The notes beneath the pieces are model-generated. The model was not told the DNA's origin. It saw only the letters and a program-made list of their open reading frames with translations, and made no database searches. The position numbers and the translations under genes were made by a program. A stretch of 64,000 bases of DNA, taken from contig NZ_FOKC01000006.1 of NCBI RefSeq assembly GCF_900112035.1, positions 62,001 to 126,000 of the forward strand, written 5' to 3'. Origin of the DNA: Nocardioides alpinus. Its GTDB lineage: Bacteria > Actinomycetota > Actinomycetes > Propionibacteriales > Nocardioidaceae. This document shows, piece by piece, positions 1 to 8,035 of this stretch (position 1 is the stretch's first letter; each line of letters opens with the position of its first letter).

Positions 1-406
1 GGCCTGCCAGGTCGGCGAGGACGTGGCGATGTTCGTCTTCGACTGCCCCGACGACGAGGGCATCCGCACGGTGGGCGTCGTCTGCAACCCGGTGCTCACG
101 CTGCCCGAGGGCCGCGACCGGCGCCTCGAGGACGACGAGGAGGGCTGCCTGTCCTACCCCGGCTCGTTCGAGCCCTGCCCGCGCCCCGACTGGGCGCGCG
201 TGGACGGCTTCGGGCTCGACGGCGAACCGGTGGTGTTCGAGGGTGACGGACTCCTCGCCCGCTGCCTCCAGCACGAGACCGACCACACCCTCGGCACCGT
301 CTTCGGCGACCGGCTCTCGGCGAAGTCGCGGAAGAAGCTCGGCAAGAAGCACGACGATGCCGCTGACGAGTACCCCCTCACCTGGCCCGCAGGCTCGTCG
401 CAGTGA
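1..406 (+). CDS. def: Peptide deformylase, 5' end cut by window
   Basis: Removes the N-terminal formyl group from nascent proteins in the cytosol, using a bound metal. The reading frame is open from base 2, so the true start lies outside the window. Three deformylase motifs are visible: the end of motif 1 (ACQVGED), motif 2 EGCLSYPG with the metal-binding Cys, and motif 3 QHETDH with the two metal-binding His and the catalytic Glu. The basic C-terminal tail SRKKLGKKH is typical of actinobacterial forms. The stop overlaps the next start as GTGA, so the methyltransferase downstream is probably co-translated. Confidence 0.93.
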   Translation, partial: ACQVGEDVAMFVFDCPDDEGIRTVGVVCNPVLTLPEGRDRRLEDDEEGCLSYPGSFEPCPRPDWARVDGFGLDGEPVVFEGDGLLARCLQHETDHTLGTVFGDRLSAKSRKKLGKKHDDAADEYPLTWPAGSSQ

Positions 407-1197
407 ACGAGCTGCGCATCACCCGCGAGAACGCACGCTTCCAGCAGTGGGAGGCGCTGCTGACCAACCGCTCCAAGCGCCACCGCAACCGCGAGTTCCT
501 GGTGCAGGGCGTCCGCCCCATCACGCGGGCGGTGGAGGAGGGCTGGACCGTGCGGGCGCTGCTGCGCGCGGACGGTACGACGTCCACCTGGGCCGACGAC
601 CTCTGGGCGAGCGACGAGGGCGAGCGTGTCGTCGTCTCCCCCGACCTGCACGCGCGACTCAGCGGCAAGGAGGACGGCGCCGAGCTCGTCGCGGTGGTCG
701 AGATGCCCGAGGACGGCGTGGAGCGACTCTCGGACTCGAGTCGTCCCTACGGCCCGATCGTCGTCTTCGACCGGCCGACCAGCCCCGGCAACATCGGGAC
801 CCTGGCGCGCTCGGCGGACGCCTTCGGGGCGTCGGCGCTGGTCGTCACCGGCCACGCCGCCGACCCCTACGACCCGCAGGCCGTCCGCGCCAGCACCGGG
901 TCGCTGTTCGCCCTGACCGTCCTGCGCGTGCCCGGTCCGGGCCCGGTCGTCGAGTGGGCGCAAGCGCACGGCTACCGGATCATCGGCACCGACGAGGAGG
1001 GCAGTGCACTGGCCGACGTCGACCTCAGCGGCCGGGTGGTCCTCGTCGTCGGCAACGAGACCCACGGACTCTCCTCGGGCTGGCGCGCGGTCTGCGACGA
1101 CGTCGCCAGCATCTCGATGGTGGGCTCGGCGTCGTCGCTCAACGCCGCCGTCGCCGGCTCGATCATCCTGCACGAAGCCCTCCGGCAGCGCGGCTGA
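403..1197 (+). CDS. SpoU/TrmH-family RNA 2'-O-methyltransferase (copy 1)
   Basis: 264 residues. Predicted to methylate a ribose 2'-hydroxyl of rRNA or tRNA with S-adenosylmethionine, using the trefoil-knot SPOUT fold. Family motifs: motif 1 around residues 125-140 (SPGNIGTLARSADAFG, with the conserved Asn and Arg), motif 2 VVGNETHGLSS, and motif 3 SSLNAAVAGSI. The N-terminal 100 residues form the usual substrate-binding domain. It starts with GTG overlapping the def stop by 4 bp and ends overlapping the DedA start by 1 bp (TGATG), so the three genes form one operon. The substrate cannot be told from sequence. Confidence 0.9.
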   Translation: MNELRITRENARFQQWEALLTNRSKRHRNREFLVQGVRPITRAVEEGWTVRALLRADGTTSTWADDLWASDEGERVVVSPDLHARLSGKEDGAELVAVVEMPEDGVERLSDSSRPYGPIVVFDRPTSPGNIGTLARSADAFGASALVVTGHAADPYDPQAVRASTGSLFALTVLRVPGPGPVVEWAQAHGYRIIGTDEEGSALADVDLSGRVVLVVGNETHGLSSGWRAVCDDVASISMVGSASSLNAAVAGSIILHEALRQRG

Positions 1198-1808
1198 TGG
1201 AGGCAGTGCTCGACTGGGTCGTCCTGGTCATGCGGACCGTCGGCTCGCCCGGGGTGGGCCTGGCGACCGCCGTGGAGACGGTGTTCCCGCCGCTGCCCAT
1301 CGAGCTCGTGCTGCCGCTCGCCGGCTACACCGCCAGCCAGGGCTACTACAGCGTCGGCGCGGCCATCGCGTGGGCGACCGCCGGCTCCCTGCTGGGAGCG
1401 CTGGTCCTCTACTGGCTCGGCGCCGCGTGGGGCCTGGAACGCATCTGCGCGCTGGCCGACCGGATCCCGCTGATGCACGCCGAGGACGTACGACGCGCGG
1501 TGGTGTGGTTCGGTCGACACGGACGGACGGCGGTGTTCGTCGGCCGCCTGGTGCCGGGCGTGCGCAGCCTGATCTCGATCCCGGCCGGGGTCGACCGGAT
1601 GCCGCTGCTGCGCTTCTGCGTCTTCACCACTGCCGGGAGCCTGGTCTGGAACGCGGCCCTGATCCTGGCGGGCCACGAGCTCGGCGCCCGGTGGCACGTG
1701 GTCGAGACGTACGTCGGCGGGATCGGCAACGTCGTCTACGTGCTGCTCGCGGTGGTGCTCGTTGTCGTGGTCGCACGCCGGCTCCGGCACCGGCTCCGCA
1801 GCACCTGA
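1197..1808 (+). CDS. DedA-family membrane protein
   Basis: 203 residues. DedA proteins are inner-membrane proteins linked to lipid flipping and proton-motive-force maintenance. Visible features: an early re-entrant region with ETVFPPLPIELVLPLAG (the acidic and proline-rich DedA signature), several hydrophobic spans, and the conserved FVGRLVPGVRSLISIPAG motif near residue 115. The C terminus is a hydrophobic helix followed by a basic tail. The ATG overlaps the stop of the methyltransferase by one base, implying translational coupling. Confidence 0.9.
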   Translation: MEAVLDWVVLVMRTVGSPGVGLATAVETVFPPLPIELVLPLAGYTASQGYYSVGAAIAWATAGSLLGALVLYWLGAAWGLERICALADRIPLMHAEDVRRAVVWFGRHGRTAVFVGRLVPGVRSLISIPAGVDRMPLLRFCVFTTAGSLVWNAALILAGHELGARWHVVETYVGGIGNVVYVLLAVVLVVVVARRLRHRLRST

Positions 1809-1812
1809 GGAG

Positions 1813-2616
1813 TCAGCGGCGCGCTGCGGCGTAGCAGGCGACCGCGCTGGCCGCCGCGACGTTGAGCGAGTCGATGCCCGCCCGCATCGGGATGATCGCC
1901 CGCCGGTCGGCGGAGTCCTCCCACCGTGACGACAGGCCGTGCCCCTCGGAGCCGAGCACCAGCGCGAGCCGGTCCACCCCGGCCACGGCCTCCTCGATCG
2001 GCACCGAGTCGTCCGACAACGTGAGCGCGACGGTGGTGAACCCCCTGCGCGACAGGTCCGGCAGCGCGCCGTACCAGTCCGGGATGCGGGTCCACGGCGT
2101 CGTGAACACCGCACCCATGCCGACCTTGATCGAGCGGCGGTAGAGCGGGTCGGCGCACCGCGGCGCGAGCAGGACGGCGTCGAAGCCGAGCGCCGCACCC
2201 GAGCGGAAGACGGCACCGACGTTGGTGTGGTCGACCAGGTCCTCGAGCACGAGCACCGAGCGGGCACCCGCGAGCACCTCCTCGACCCCGGGCAGCGGGC
2301 GGCGGTGCAGGGAGGCGAGCGCGCCTCGGTGCACGTGGAAGCCGGTGACCTGCTCGATCAGTGCCTCGGACAGCACGAAGCAGGGACCTGCGCTGCGGGC
2401 AAGGACGTCGTCCAGTCCCTCCACCCACCGCGGGGCCATCAGGAAGGAGCGCGCGTCGTAGCCCGCCTCGACCGCACGACGGACGACCTTGGCGCCCTCG
2501 GCGAGGAACAGCCCGTGCTCGGCCTCGAGGCTCTTGCGCAGCTCGACGTCGCGCAGGTCGCGGTAGTCGGCCAGACGGGGATCGTCGGGGTCGGAGAGCT
2601 CGACGAGGTCAGCCAC
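1813..2616 (-). CDS. SpoU/TrmH-family RNA methyltransferase (copy 2)
   Basis: 267 residues from the GTG at 2616. An in-frame GTG at 2628 is possible, but homologues usually begin near this ADLVEL segment. All three TrmH motifs are present: VDHTNVGAVFRSGAALGF, LVLGSEGHGLSSR, and a third motif containing PMRAGIDSLNVAAASA, which is more canonical than in copy 1. It overlaps the end of the siroheme synthase gene by 8 bp on the same strand and converges with the DedA gene 4 bp away. It is clearly diverged from the copy at 403-1197, so the two probably act on different RNAs. Confidence 0.9.
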   Translation of the reverse strand: MADLVELSDPDDPRLADYRDLRDVELRKSLEAEHGLFLAEGAKVVRRAVEAGYDARSFLMAPRWVEGLDDVLARSAGPCFVLSEALIEQVTGFHVHRGALASLHRRPLPGVEEVLAGARSVLVLEDLVDHTNVGAVFRSGAALGFDAVLLAPRCADPLYRRSIKVGMGAVFTTPWTRIPDWYGALPDLSRRGFTTVALTLSDDSVPIEEAVAGVDRLALVLGSEGHGLSSRWEDSADRRAIIPMRAGIDSLNVAAASAVACYAAARR

Positions 2617-3874
2617 GCCCCTGCCCACGATCTGCGTAGTGTCCCGGACGCGCCACTGCCACCACGTCGCCGATCACGATGATGGCCGGCGGGACGACCT
2701 CGTGGAGGGCGAGGTCGGCGCCCAGAGCCTCGAGGGTGGTGAGCACGGTGCGCTCGGTCGGCATGGTGCCGTCGACGATCACGGCAACCGGTGTCGAGGC
2801 AGGTCGACCTCCGGCGAGCAGGGCGTCGGCGATCGCCGGAGCGTTGTCGACGGCCATCAGCAGGACCAGGGTGCCCCGCAGCGCGGCCAGGGCCTCCCAG
2901 ACGACCAGCGACTCGGGGTGCCCGGGCGGGAGGTGCCCCGAGATGACGGTGAACTCGTGTGCGACGCCGCGGTGGGTGACCGGGATGCCGACGCGGGCGG
3001 GGACGGCGATCGCCGAGGTGAGTCCCGGGACGACGGTGACGGGCACTCCGGCGGCCGCGCAGGCCAGCATCTCCTCGAAGCCGCGGCCGAAGACGAAGTT
3101 GTCGCCGCCCTTGAAGCGCACCACGCGCTTCCCTGCGAGGGCGCGGTCGACGATGACCGCGTTGATGTGGTCCTGCGACGCCGAGCGCCCGCGCGGGAGC
3201 TTGGCGACGTCGATCAGCTCGACGTGCGGGCCGAGCTCGTCGAGCAGCTCACGCGGCGCCAGGCGGTCCGCGACGACCACGTCGGCCGAGGCCAGCGCGT
3301 GCCGCGCGGCCACGGTCACCAGCTCCGGCTCCCCCGGTCCACCGCCCACGAGCACCACCCCGGGCGTGCGGTCGTGGGCGTCGGTCGCGGTGAGGTGGCC
3401 GTCGCGCAGCGCGGTGACGATGTCATCGCGCAGGGCCGCGGACTTGCGCGGCTCACGGTTGCCCAGGACCCCGACGGTGACGCTGCCGTGGTGGCCCACC
3501 GCAGGGGTCCAGGCGGAACCGCCACGGGCATCGTCGGCGCGGACGCAGAAGGTGTGCCGGGCCTCGGCGGCCGCGGCGACGCGGGCGTTGACCTCCGGGT
3601 CGTCGGTCGCGGCCACGACGTACCACGCCCCGTCGACGTCGGACTCGGTGAAGTCGCGCAGCACGAGGGTCAGCTCACCCGCGAGGCCCTCGAGGGCGGG
3701 CGTCACCTCAGGGCTCACCAACGTGACCGCGGCACCGGCGGCCAGGAAGGTCGGCACCCGGCGCTGCGCGACGTGCCCGCCACCGACGACGACGACCTTG
3801 CGTCCGACCAGCACGAGGCCGGCCAGGTAGGGATGGACCTCGGGTGACTCCTGGGCGGACCTGCTCTCGCTCAT
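2609..3874 (-). CDS. cobA: Siroheme synthase: precorrin-2 dehydrogenase fused to uroporphyrinogen-III C-methyltransferase
   Basis: 421 residues. Converts uroporphyrinogen III to precorrin-2 and sirohydrochlorin, for siroheme and possibly cobalamin. Residues about 15-160 form a CysG/Met8-like NAD-binding domain (VVVVGGGHVAQRR). Residues about 170-415 form the SAM methyltransferase domain (GVVLVGGGPGEPELVTVAA at its start, then RFKGGDNFVFGRG and VVPGLTSAIAVPA). The fusion order matches CysG, though the dehydrogenase part is short and its chelatase activity is uncertain. An alternative symbol is cysG. The start is ATG; a weak -10 (GACAAT) lies 5 bases upstream, so the message may be leaderless. 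Confidence 0.92.
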   Translation of the reverse strand: MSESRSAQESPEVHPYLAGLVLVGRKVVVVGGGHVAQRRVPTFLAAGAAVTLVSPEVTPALEGLAGELTLVLRDFTESDVDGAWYVVAATDDPEVNARVAAAAEARHTFCVRADDARGGSAWTPAVGHHGSVTVGVLGNREPRKSAALRDDIVTALRDGHLTATDAHDRTPGVVLVGGGPGEPELVTVAARHALASADVVVADRLAPRELLDELGPHVELIDVAKLPRGRSASQDHINAVIVDRALAGKRVVRFKGGDNFVFGRGFEEMLACAAAGVPVTVVPGLTSAIAVPARVGIPVTHRGVAHEFTVISGHLPPGHPESLVVWEALAALRGTLVLLMAVDNAPAIADALLAGGRPASTPVAVIVDGTMPTERTVLTTLEALGADLALHEVVPPAIIVIGDVVAVARPGHYADRGQGRG

Positions 3875-3923
3875 GGCCCATTGTCTCTGGCCGGCGTTGC
3901 CGGGCGGTGGCTAGGTTCGAGGG

Positions 3924-4451
3924 ATGAGCACAGGCATCGAACGACCCGTGGCCCCGAATCCCTACGACTACCTCCCGGCGACCGCGTCCTTCAGCGTCAC
4001 CAGCGACGACGTCACCGACGGAGCCCCCCTCAAGGACGACCAGGTCGCCGACCTCGGCAACACCTCTCCCCAGCTCAGCTGGTCGGGTGCGCCCGAGGGC
4101 ACCCAGTCCTTCGTCGTCACCTGTTTCGACCCCGACGCCCCCACCCCGAGCGGGTTCTGGCACTGGGGCCTGGTGGACCTCCCGGCCGACGTCACGTCAC
4201 TGGACACCGGCGCCGCGGCCGGCAGCCTGCCGGGCGGCGCCTTCCACGTCCGCAACGACGGCGGCGAGGCCGGCTTCATGGGTGCTGCGCCGCCCGAGGG
4301 CGACCAGCCGCACCGCTACTTCTTCGTCGTGCACGCGGTGAAGGACGCGACCCTCGGCGTGGACGCGGACGCCTCCAACGCCGTCGTGTCCTTCAACCTC
4401 GCCTTCAAGACGCTGGGGCGCGCGATCCTCCACGGCACCTACCAGCACTGA
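3924..4451 (+). CDS. YbhB/YbcL-family phosphatidylethanolamine-binding-like protein
   Basis: 175 residues, cytosolic with no signal peptide. Family hallmarks are present: [33 protein letters not shown], and a C-terminal [11 protein letters not shown] segment, which build the small anion-binding pocket of the Raf-kinase-inhibitor-like fold. The bacterial function is not settled. A TAGGTT hexamer at 3912-3917 sits 6 bases before the ATG with no Shine-Dalgarno between them, so the transcript is probably leaderless. A strong terminator follows at 4514-4561. Confidence 0.92.
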   Translation: MSTGIERPVAPNPYDYLPATASFSVTSDDVTDGAPLKDDQVADLGNTSPQLSWSGAPEGTQSFVVTCFDPDAPTPSGFWHWGLVDLPADVTSLDTGAAAGSLPGGAFHVRNDGGEAGFMGAAPPEGDQPHRYFFVVHAVKDATLGVDADASNAVVSFNLAFKTLGRAILHGTYQH

Positions 4452-4513
4452 CGTCGCCGGGGCTGCGACTCGTCCCACGCGCCACATACGCCACACACGT
4501 CCCACCCACCTCA

Positions 4514-4561
4514 GGAGACTCGTGATCTGGGCCGACAGGTCCAGACCGCGGGTCTCCTTTT
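4514..4561 (+). terminator. Strong intrinsic terminator after the PEBP-like gene
   Basis: Bases 4514-4524 pair with 4547-4557 (11 pairs, two of them G-T). After one A-C mismatch, 4526-4533 pairs with 4538-4545 around the tetraloop GACA. Four T residues follow at 4558-4561. This is one of the few hairpins in the window with a T tract. Confidence 0.75.
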
Positions 4562-4718
4562 CGCGCATTCGGCCCTCGAAGAAAGCGTCAAGGCGTTTGG
4601 ATCTACACCAGACGGTTTCCGCGCTCTTGCTACGAAAAAGTCACCCACCACGGGCGCAAGCGGATTCCACAGGACAAAAGTCGGCCACAGAGCCACCTCC
4701 AGGGGTACTCTTCAGGCC

Positions 4719-4733
4719 GAATCTCTTAGATTC
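4719..4733. promoter_or_regulatory. Perfect dyad, candidate operator upstream of the CAP-protein gene
   Basis: GAATCT and AGATTC are exact inverted repeats separated by CTT. The dyad begins about 8 bases after a TACTCT -10-like hexamer (4706-4711), so a protein bound here would cover the likely transcription start. The regulator is unknown. Confidence 0.35.
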
Positions 4734-4783
4734 CGTCAAGATTCGCTCAACCCCCGATTGCGGATCTTCTTGGGAGGAACCCC

Positions 4784-5299
4784 GTGCGCCACCCCCGAAC
4801 CCTCTGCCGCCTGGCGACGCTCGGCGTCGCTGCGGCGCTGCTGTGCGGTCTGCCGACCGCCGCGGAGGCGAAGACCTGGTCCGTGCCGACCACGGTCGCG
4901 GTCAAGGACGCCGGCACACTGAGCAGCGACGACCTCGAGGACGCGCTGATGGTCGAGATCAACATCGCTCGCGACCAGCAGGGGCTCCGCAAGATCTGGA
5001 ACTTCGACGTCTGCACCGACCAGATGGCCGAGCAGTGGGGTTCCCGCATCGCCCGCACCGGCGTGTTCGAGCACCGCGACCAGAACGAGGTCATCCGCAG
5101 GTGCAACAACTCCTGGGCCGGCGAGACCCTCGTCCGCGGCGCGGGACTCACCCCGCAGGGCATGGTCGAGCTCTGGCTCAACTCCCCCGGCCACCGCGAG
5201 ATCCTGCTCAGCCCCCGTGCGCGCCGCGCCGGTGTGGCGGTCACCGAGGACCCGCAGGGCCGCGTCATCGGCGTCGTGAACCTGGTGCGCCACAACTGA
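4784..5299 (+). CDS. Secreted CAP-domain (SCP/PR1-like) protein
   Basis: 171 residues. An N-terminal signal peptide (basic start, hydrophobic core LATLGVAAALLCGL, cleavage near AEA at residues 27-29) directs export. The rest is a CAP domain with the usual pattern: INIARDQQGL, FEHRDQ with the first conserved His, WAGET with the conserved Glu, and NSPGHREILL with the second His. Cys residues at DVCTD and RRCNN could form a disulfide. The GTG start is preceded by GGGAGG (4771-4776). The gene is monocistronic, between terminators at 4514-4561 and 5331-5367. Its exact activity is unknown. Confidence 0.88.
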   Translation: MRHPRTLCRLATLGVAAALLCGLPTAAEAKTWSVPTTVAVKDAGTLSSDDLEDALMVEINIARDQQGLRKIWNFDVCTDQMAEQWGSRIARTGVFEHRDQNEVIRRCNNSWAGETLVRGAGLTPQGMVELWLNSPGHREILLSPRARRAGVAVTEDPQGRVIGVVNLVRHN

Positions 5300-5330
5300 G
5301 CGTGGTGCGCGGCACCCCCGATCTGTGAGA

Positions 5331-5367
5331 CGATCCCCGGCCCCCATCGTGGGTGGGCCGGGGATCG
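5331..5367 (+). terminator. GC-rich hairpin terminator after the CAP gene
   Basis: Thirteen perfect base pairs join 5331-5343 and 5355-5367 (core GATCCCCGGCCC against GGGCCGGGGATC) with an 11-base loop. There is no T tract, as is common in actinobacteria. It lies 31 bases after the CAP stop and just before the ABC exporter operon. Confidence 0.7.
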
Positions 5368-5388
5368 ATCTTGCACGAGGGGGACGAG

Positions 5389-6186
5389 ATGCTGCACGTC
5401 GCCATCGCGACCCGTGCCTTCCGCCGCTACTCCACCTACCGTGCCGCCACCCTCGCCGGGATCTTCACCAACTCGGTCTTCGGGATCATCTACTCCTACG
5501 CCTACCTCGCGCTCTGGGACGCCAACCCCACCGCGGGCGGCTACGACGCCCAGGACGCGGTGACGTACGTCTGGCTCGGCCAGGCACTGCTGATGACGAT
5601 CGCCCTCTGGGGCGGGGGCACCACCGACGACCTCGCCGAGCGGATCCGCACCGGCGACGTCGCGATCGACCTCTACCGCCCGGTCGGCCTCGTCGGCTGG
5701 TACCTCGCCAGCGACCTCGGGCGCGCGGCCTACCACCTCCTCACCCGCGGCTTCGGGCCCACGCTCATCGGCGTGCTGGTGTTCCACATCGCGCTCCCCT
5801 CCTCGGTGGTCAACGCGTTCGCGTTCGCGGTGTCGCTGGTCCTGGCCGTCGTAGTGAGCTTCGCGATCCGCTTCCTCGTGGCGAGCACGGCCTTCTGGCT
5901 GCTCGACCAGTCGGGCGTCAAGGTGATGAGCGGCGCCTTCGCGATCTTCTTCAGCGGGATGATGCTGCCGCTGGTGCTCTTCCCCGGCTGGCTCGGCACC
6001 GTCGCCAACGTCCTGCCGTGGGCGTCGTACGTCCAGGTGCCCGCGGACATCTGGTTGGGCAAGCACACCGGCAGCGGCCTGCTCACCGCGCTCGGCTTCC
6101 AGGTCTTCTGGGCCGTCGTCCTTCTGGCCACCTGCCAGGGCGTGCTGCGCCTGGCGACCCGCAAGGTGGTGGTCCAGGGTGGCTGA
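5389..6186 (+). CDS. ABC-2 type transporter permease (first of a pair)
   Basis: 265 residues with about six hydrophobic spans; resembles the COG4587 family of ABC-2 export permeases. The ATG at 5389 is chosen because GAGGGGGA lies just upstream. The longer in-frame GTG at 5353 falls inside the preceding terminator hairpin. It contains LAERIRTGDVAIDLYRPV, the cytosolic segment typical of this family. The stop overlaps the next permease by 8 bp. With the following two genes it forms a complete heteromeric exporter of unknown substrate. Confidence 0.87.
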   Translation: MLHVAIATRAFRRYSTYRAATLAGIFTNSVFGIIYSYAYLALWDANPTAGGYDAQDAVTYVWLGQALLMTIALWGGGTTDDLAERIRTGDVAIDLYRPVGLVGWYLASDLGRAAYHLLTRGFGPTLIGVLVFHIALPSSVVNAFAFAVSLVLAVVVSFAIRFLVASTAFWLLDQSGVKVMSGAFAIFFSGMMLPLVLFPGWLGTVANVLPWASYVQVPADIWLGKHTGSGLLTALGFQVFWAVVLLATCQGVLRLATRKVVVQGG

Positions 6187-7012
6187 CACCGCAACCGGCG
6201 GCGCCGTCGTCGGAGGGCTGCAGCACCTGCGCACCTACGGCCAGATCGCGTGGCTCTGGATCCGCGCCGCCTGGCAGTACCCCACGTCGTTCGTCCTGCT
6301 GGCGATCGGCAACGGCCTGATCACCGGCCTGGACTTCGTCGGGCTGTGGATCATGTTCGCCCACCTCGACGACCTCAAGGGCTTCACGCTCCACGAGGTC
6401 GCACTCCTCTACGGCAGTGCCTCCCTCGCCCTCGCGATCGCCGACACGGCCATCGGCAGCGTCGAACGGATCGGCACCTACATCCGCACCGGCCGGCTCG
6501 ACCAGATGATGACCAAGCCGGTCCCGCTGCTGGTGCAGGTGTGCGCCGACCAGTTCACGCTGCGTCGCCTCGGGCGGCTCACCCAGGCGAGCATCGTCTT
6601 CGGCTGGGCCTGCACCTACGTCGACTGGACGCCGTTGCGCGTCGTGGTCGCGGTGTCGATGCTCATCAGCGGCGGCCTCGTGTTCTTCGGCCTGTTCGTC
6701 GGCTTCTCGTGCATCCAGTTCTGGACGACGGACGCGACCGAGTTCGCCAACGCCTTCACCTACGGCGGCGCGACCGTGACCCAGTACCCGCTCAACATCT
6801 TCCCCCGCGAGGTGCTCGTCGGGTTGACCTTCGTGATCCCGGTGGCCTTCGTGAACTGGTATCCCTGCCTCTACCTCCTGGGACGCAGCGACCCGTCCGG
6901 CATGCCGTACGCGCTGCAGTTCGCGTCCCCGGTGGCCGGGGTGCTCACGATGGCCGCGGCCCTGCTCGTGTGGCGCTCCGGCGTCCGCCACTACACCTCC
7001 ACCGGGAGCTGA
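6179..7012 (+). CDS. ABC-2 type transporter permease (second of a pair)
   Basis: 277 residues, about six transmembrane segments, resembling COG3694 permeases, which are always found beside a COG4587-type partner. The shared family segment GTYIRTGRLDQMMTKPVP corresponds to the cytosolic motif in the partner permease. The GTG start overlaps the previous stop by 8 bp, and the ATPase starts one base after this stop. The tight spacing argues for a 1:1 membrane heterodimer. Confidence 0.87.
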   Translation: MADTATGGAVVGGLQHLRTYGQIAWLWIRAAWQYPTSFVLLAIGNGLITGLDFVGLWIMFAHLDDLKGFTLHEVALLYGSASLALAIADTAIGSVERIGTYIRTGRLDQMMTKPVPLLVQVCADQFTLRRLGRLTQASIVFGWACTYVDWTPLRVVVAVSMLISGGLVFFGLFVGFSCIQFWTTDATEFANAFTYGGATVTQYPLNIFPREVLVGLTFVIPVAFVNWYPCLYLLGRSDPSGMPYALQFASPVAGVLTMAAALLVWRSGVRHYTSTGS

Positions 7013-7013
7013 C

Positions 7014-8015
7014 ATGTCCACCGACGCAGACCGCCACGACCCCACGCAGGCCGGGGCGCTGATCGAGGTGCAGGACCTCGAGCGCACCTTCGACGTGCGC
7101 CGACGGGTCGAGGGTCGCCGCCGTCGCTCCCGCGAGCAGGTGGTGGCCGTCCACGACCTCACCTTCTCCGTCCGGCCCGGCGAGATGGTCGGCTACATCG
7201 GCCCCAACGGCGCGGGGAAGTCGACCACGATCAAGATGCTCACCGGGATCCTCGTGCCCACCGGGGGCCGGGTGCAGGTCGCCGGCCTCGATCCGAGCCG
7301 CAACCGCGTCGAGCTGACCCGCCGGATCGGCGTCGTCTTCGGGCAGCGTTCCACGCTCTGGTGGGACCTGCCGCTGATCGACTCCTTCGAGCTGCTCCAG
7401 AGGATGTATCGCATCCCACCCGCGCGCTACCGCGAGAACCTCGACCGCTTCATCGAGATCCTCGACCTCGGCGACCAGCTCGACACCCCGGTGCGCCAGC
7501 TCAGCCTGGGCCAGCGGATGCGCGGCGACATCACTGCGGCGCTGCTGCACGACCCGGAGGTGCTCTACCTCGACGAGCCCACCATCGGCCTCGACGTGGT
7601 CAGCAAGGGGCGTCTGCGCGAGTTCCTGCGCTCGCTCAACGCCGAGCGCAACACCACGTTGATGCTCACCACCCACGACCTCCAGGACATCGAGGCCCTC
7701 TGCGAGCGGGTGATCGTCATCGACCACGGCACGAGCGTCTACGACGGCTCGCTGGCCGGGCTGCACGCCCAGGGCGGGTCCACCCGGACGCTCGTCGTCG
7801 ACCTCGTCGACGAGGCCCCGCCCATCGACGTGCCGGGCGCCGAGGTGCGTCGCGTCGAGGGACCGCGGCAGTGGCTGTCCTTCCCGAGCGACGCGAGCGC
7901 GGCGCCGATCGTCGCCGCGGTGGCGTCGGCGTACGACGTCGCTGACCTGTCGATCCAAGAGCCCGACATCGAGGACGTCATCCGCGACCTCTACTCACGG
8001 GGCGCGCAGGCCTGA
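7014..8015 (+). CDS. ABC transporter ATP-binding protein of the ABC-2 exporter
   Basis: 333 residues; drives the two upstream permeases. Walker A GPNGAGKST is near residue 63, the Q-loop region VVFGQRSTLWWDLP follows, the signature is LSLGQRMRGD, and Walker B is VLYLDEPTIGLD. A basic insertion (RRRVEGRRRRSREQ, residues about 23-39) between the first strands is characteristic of the COG4586 group and probably contacts membrane lipid or the permeases. The C-terminal extension (about 230-333) is a small alpha/beta domain. The stop codon lies in the loop of a hairpin shared with the convergent phosphatase gene. Confidence 0.92.
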   Translation: MSTDADRHDPTQAGALIEVQDLERTFDVRRRVEGRRRRSREQVVAVHDLTFSVRPGEMVGYIGPNGAGKSTTIKMLTGILVPTGGRVQVAGLDPSRNRVELTRRIGVVFGQRSTLWWDLPLIDSFELLQRMYRIPPARYRENLDRFIEILDLGDQLDTPVRQLSLGQRMRGDITAALLHDPEVLYLDEPTIGLDVVSKGRLREFLRSLNAERNTTLMLTTHDLQDIEALCERVIVIDHGTSVYDGSLAGLHAQGGSTRTLVVDLVDEAPPIDVPGAEVRRVEGPRQWLSFPSDASAAPIVAAVASAYDVADLSIQEPDIEDVIRDLYSRGAQA

Positions 8016-8024
8016 CCTGCGCGC
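8002..8024. terminator. Hairpin spanning the ABC ATPase stop codon
   Basis: GCGCGCAGG at 8002-8010 is perfectly complementary to CCTGCGCGC at 8016-8024, with a 5-base loop holding the TGA stop (8013-8015). It sits between convergent genes and could end transcription from both sides. Confidence 0.5.
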
Positions 8025-8035
8025 TGGACGAGGGC

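Larger units (their letters stand above)
4452..4783. other. 332-base gap: terminator, then AT-rich leader of the CAP gene
   Basis: This is the only stretch over 300 bases without a gene. The first half holds a strong intrinsic terminator (4514-4561) for the PEBP gene. Bases 4562-4783 are clearly richer in A and T than any neighbouring DNA. They contain a possible -10 (TACTCT, 4706-4711), a perfect dyad GAATCT-ctt-AGATTC at 4719-4733, and a GGGAGG ribosome-binding site just before the CAP-protein GTG. No convincing short gene or known riboswitch pattern was recognised. Confidence 0.6.

Noticed and set aside
4562..4783. Riboswitch (for example the c-di-AMP type often found before cell-wall enzyme genes)
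   Set aside because: I could not find the conserved core or paired stems of a known class; only the dyad and the AT-rich character are supported.
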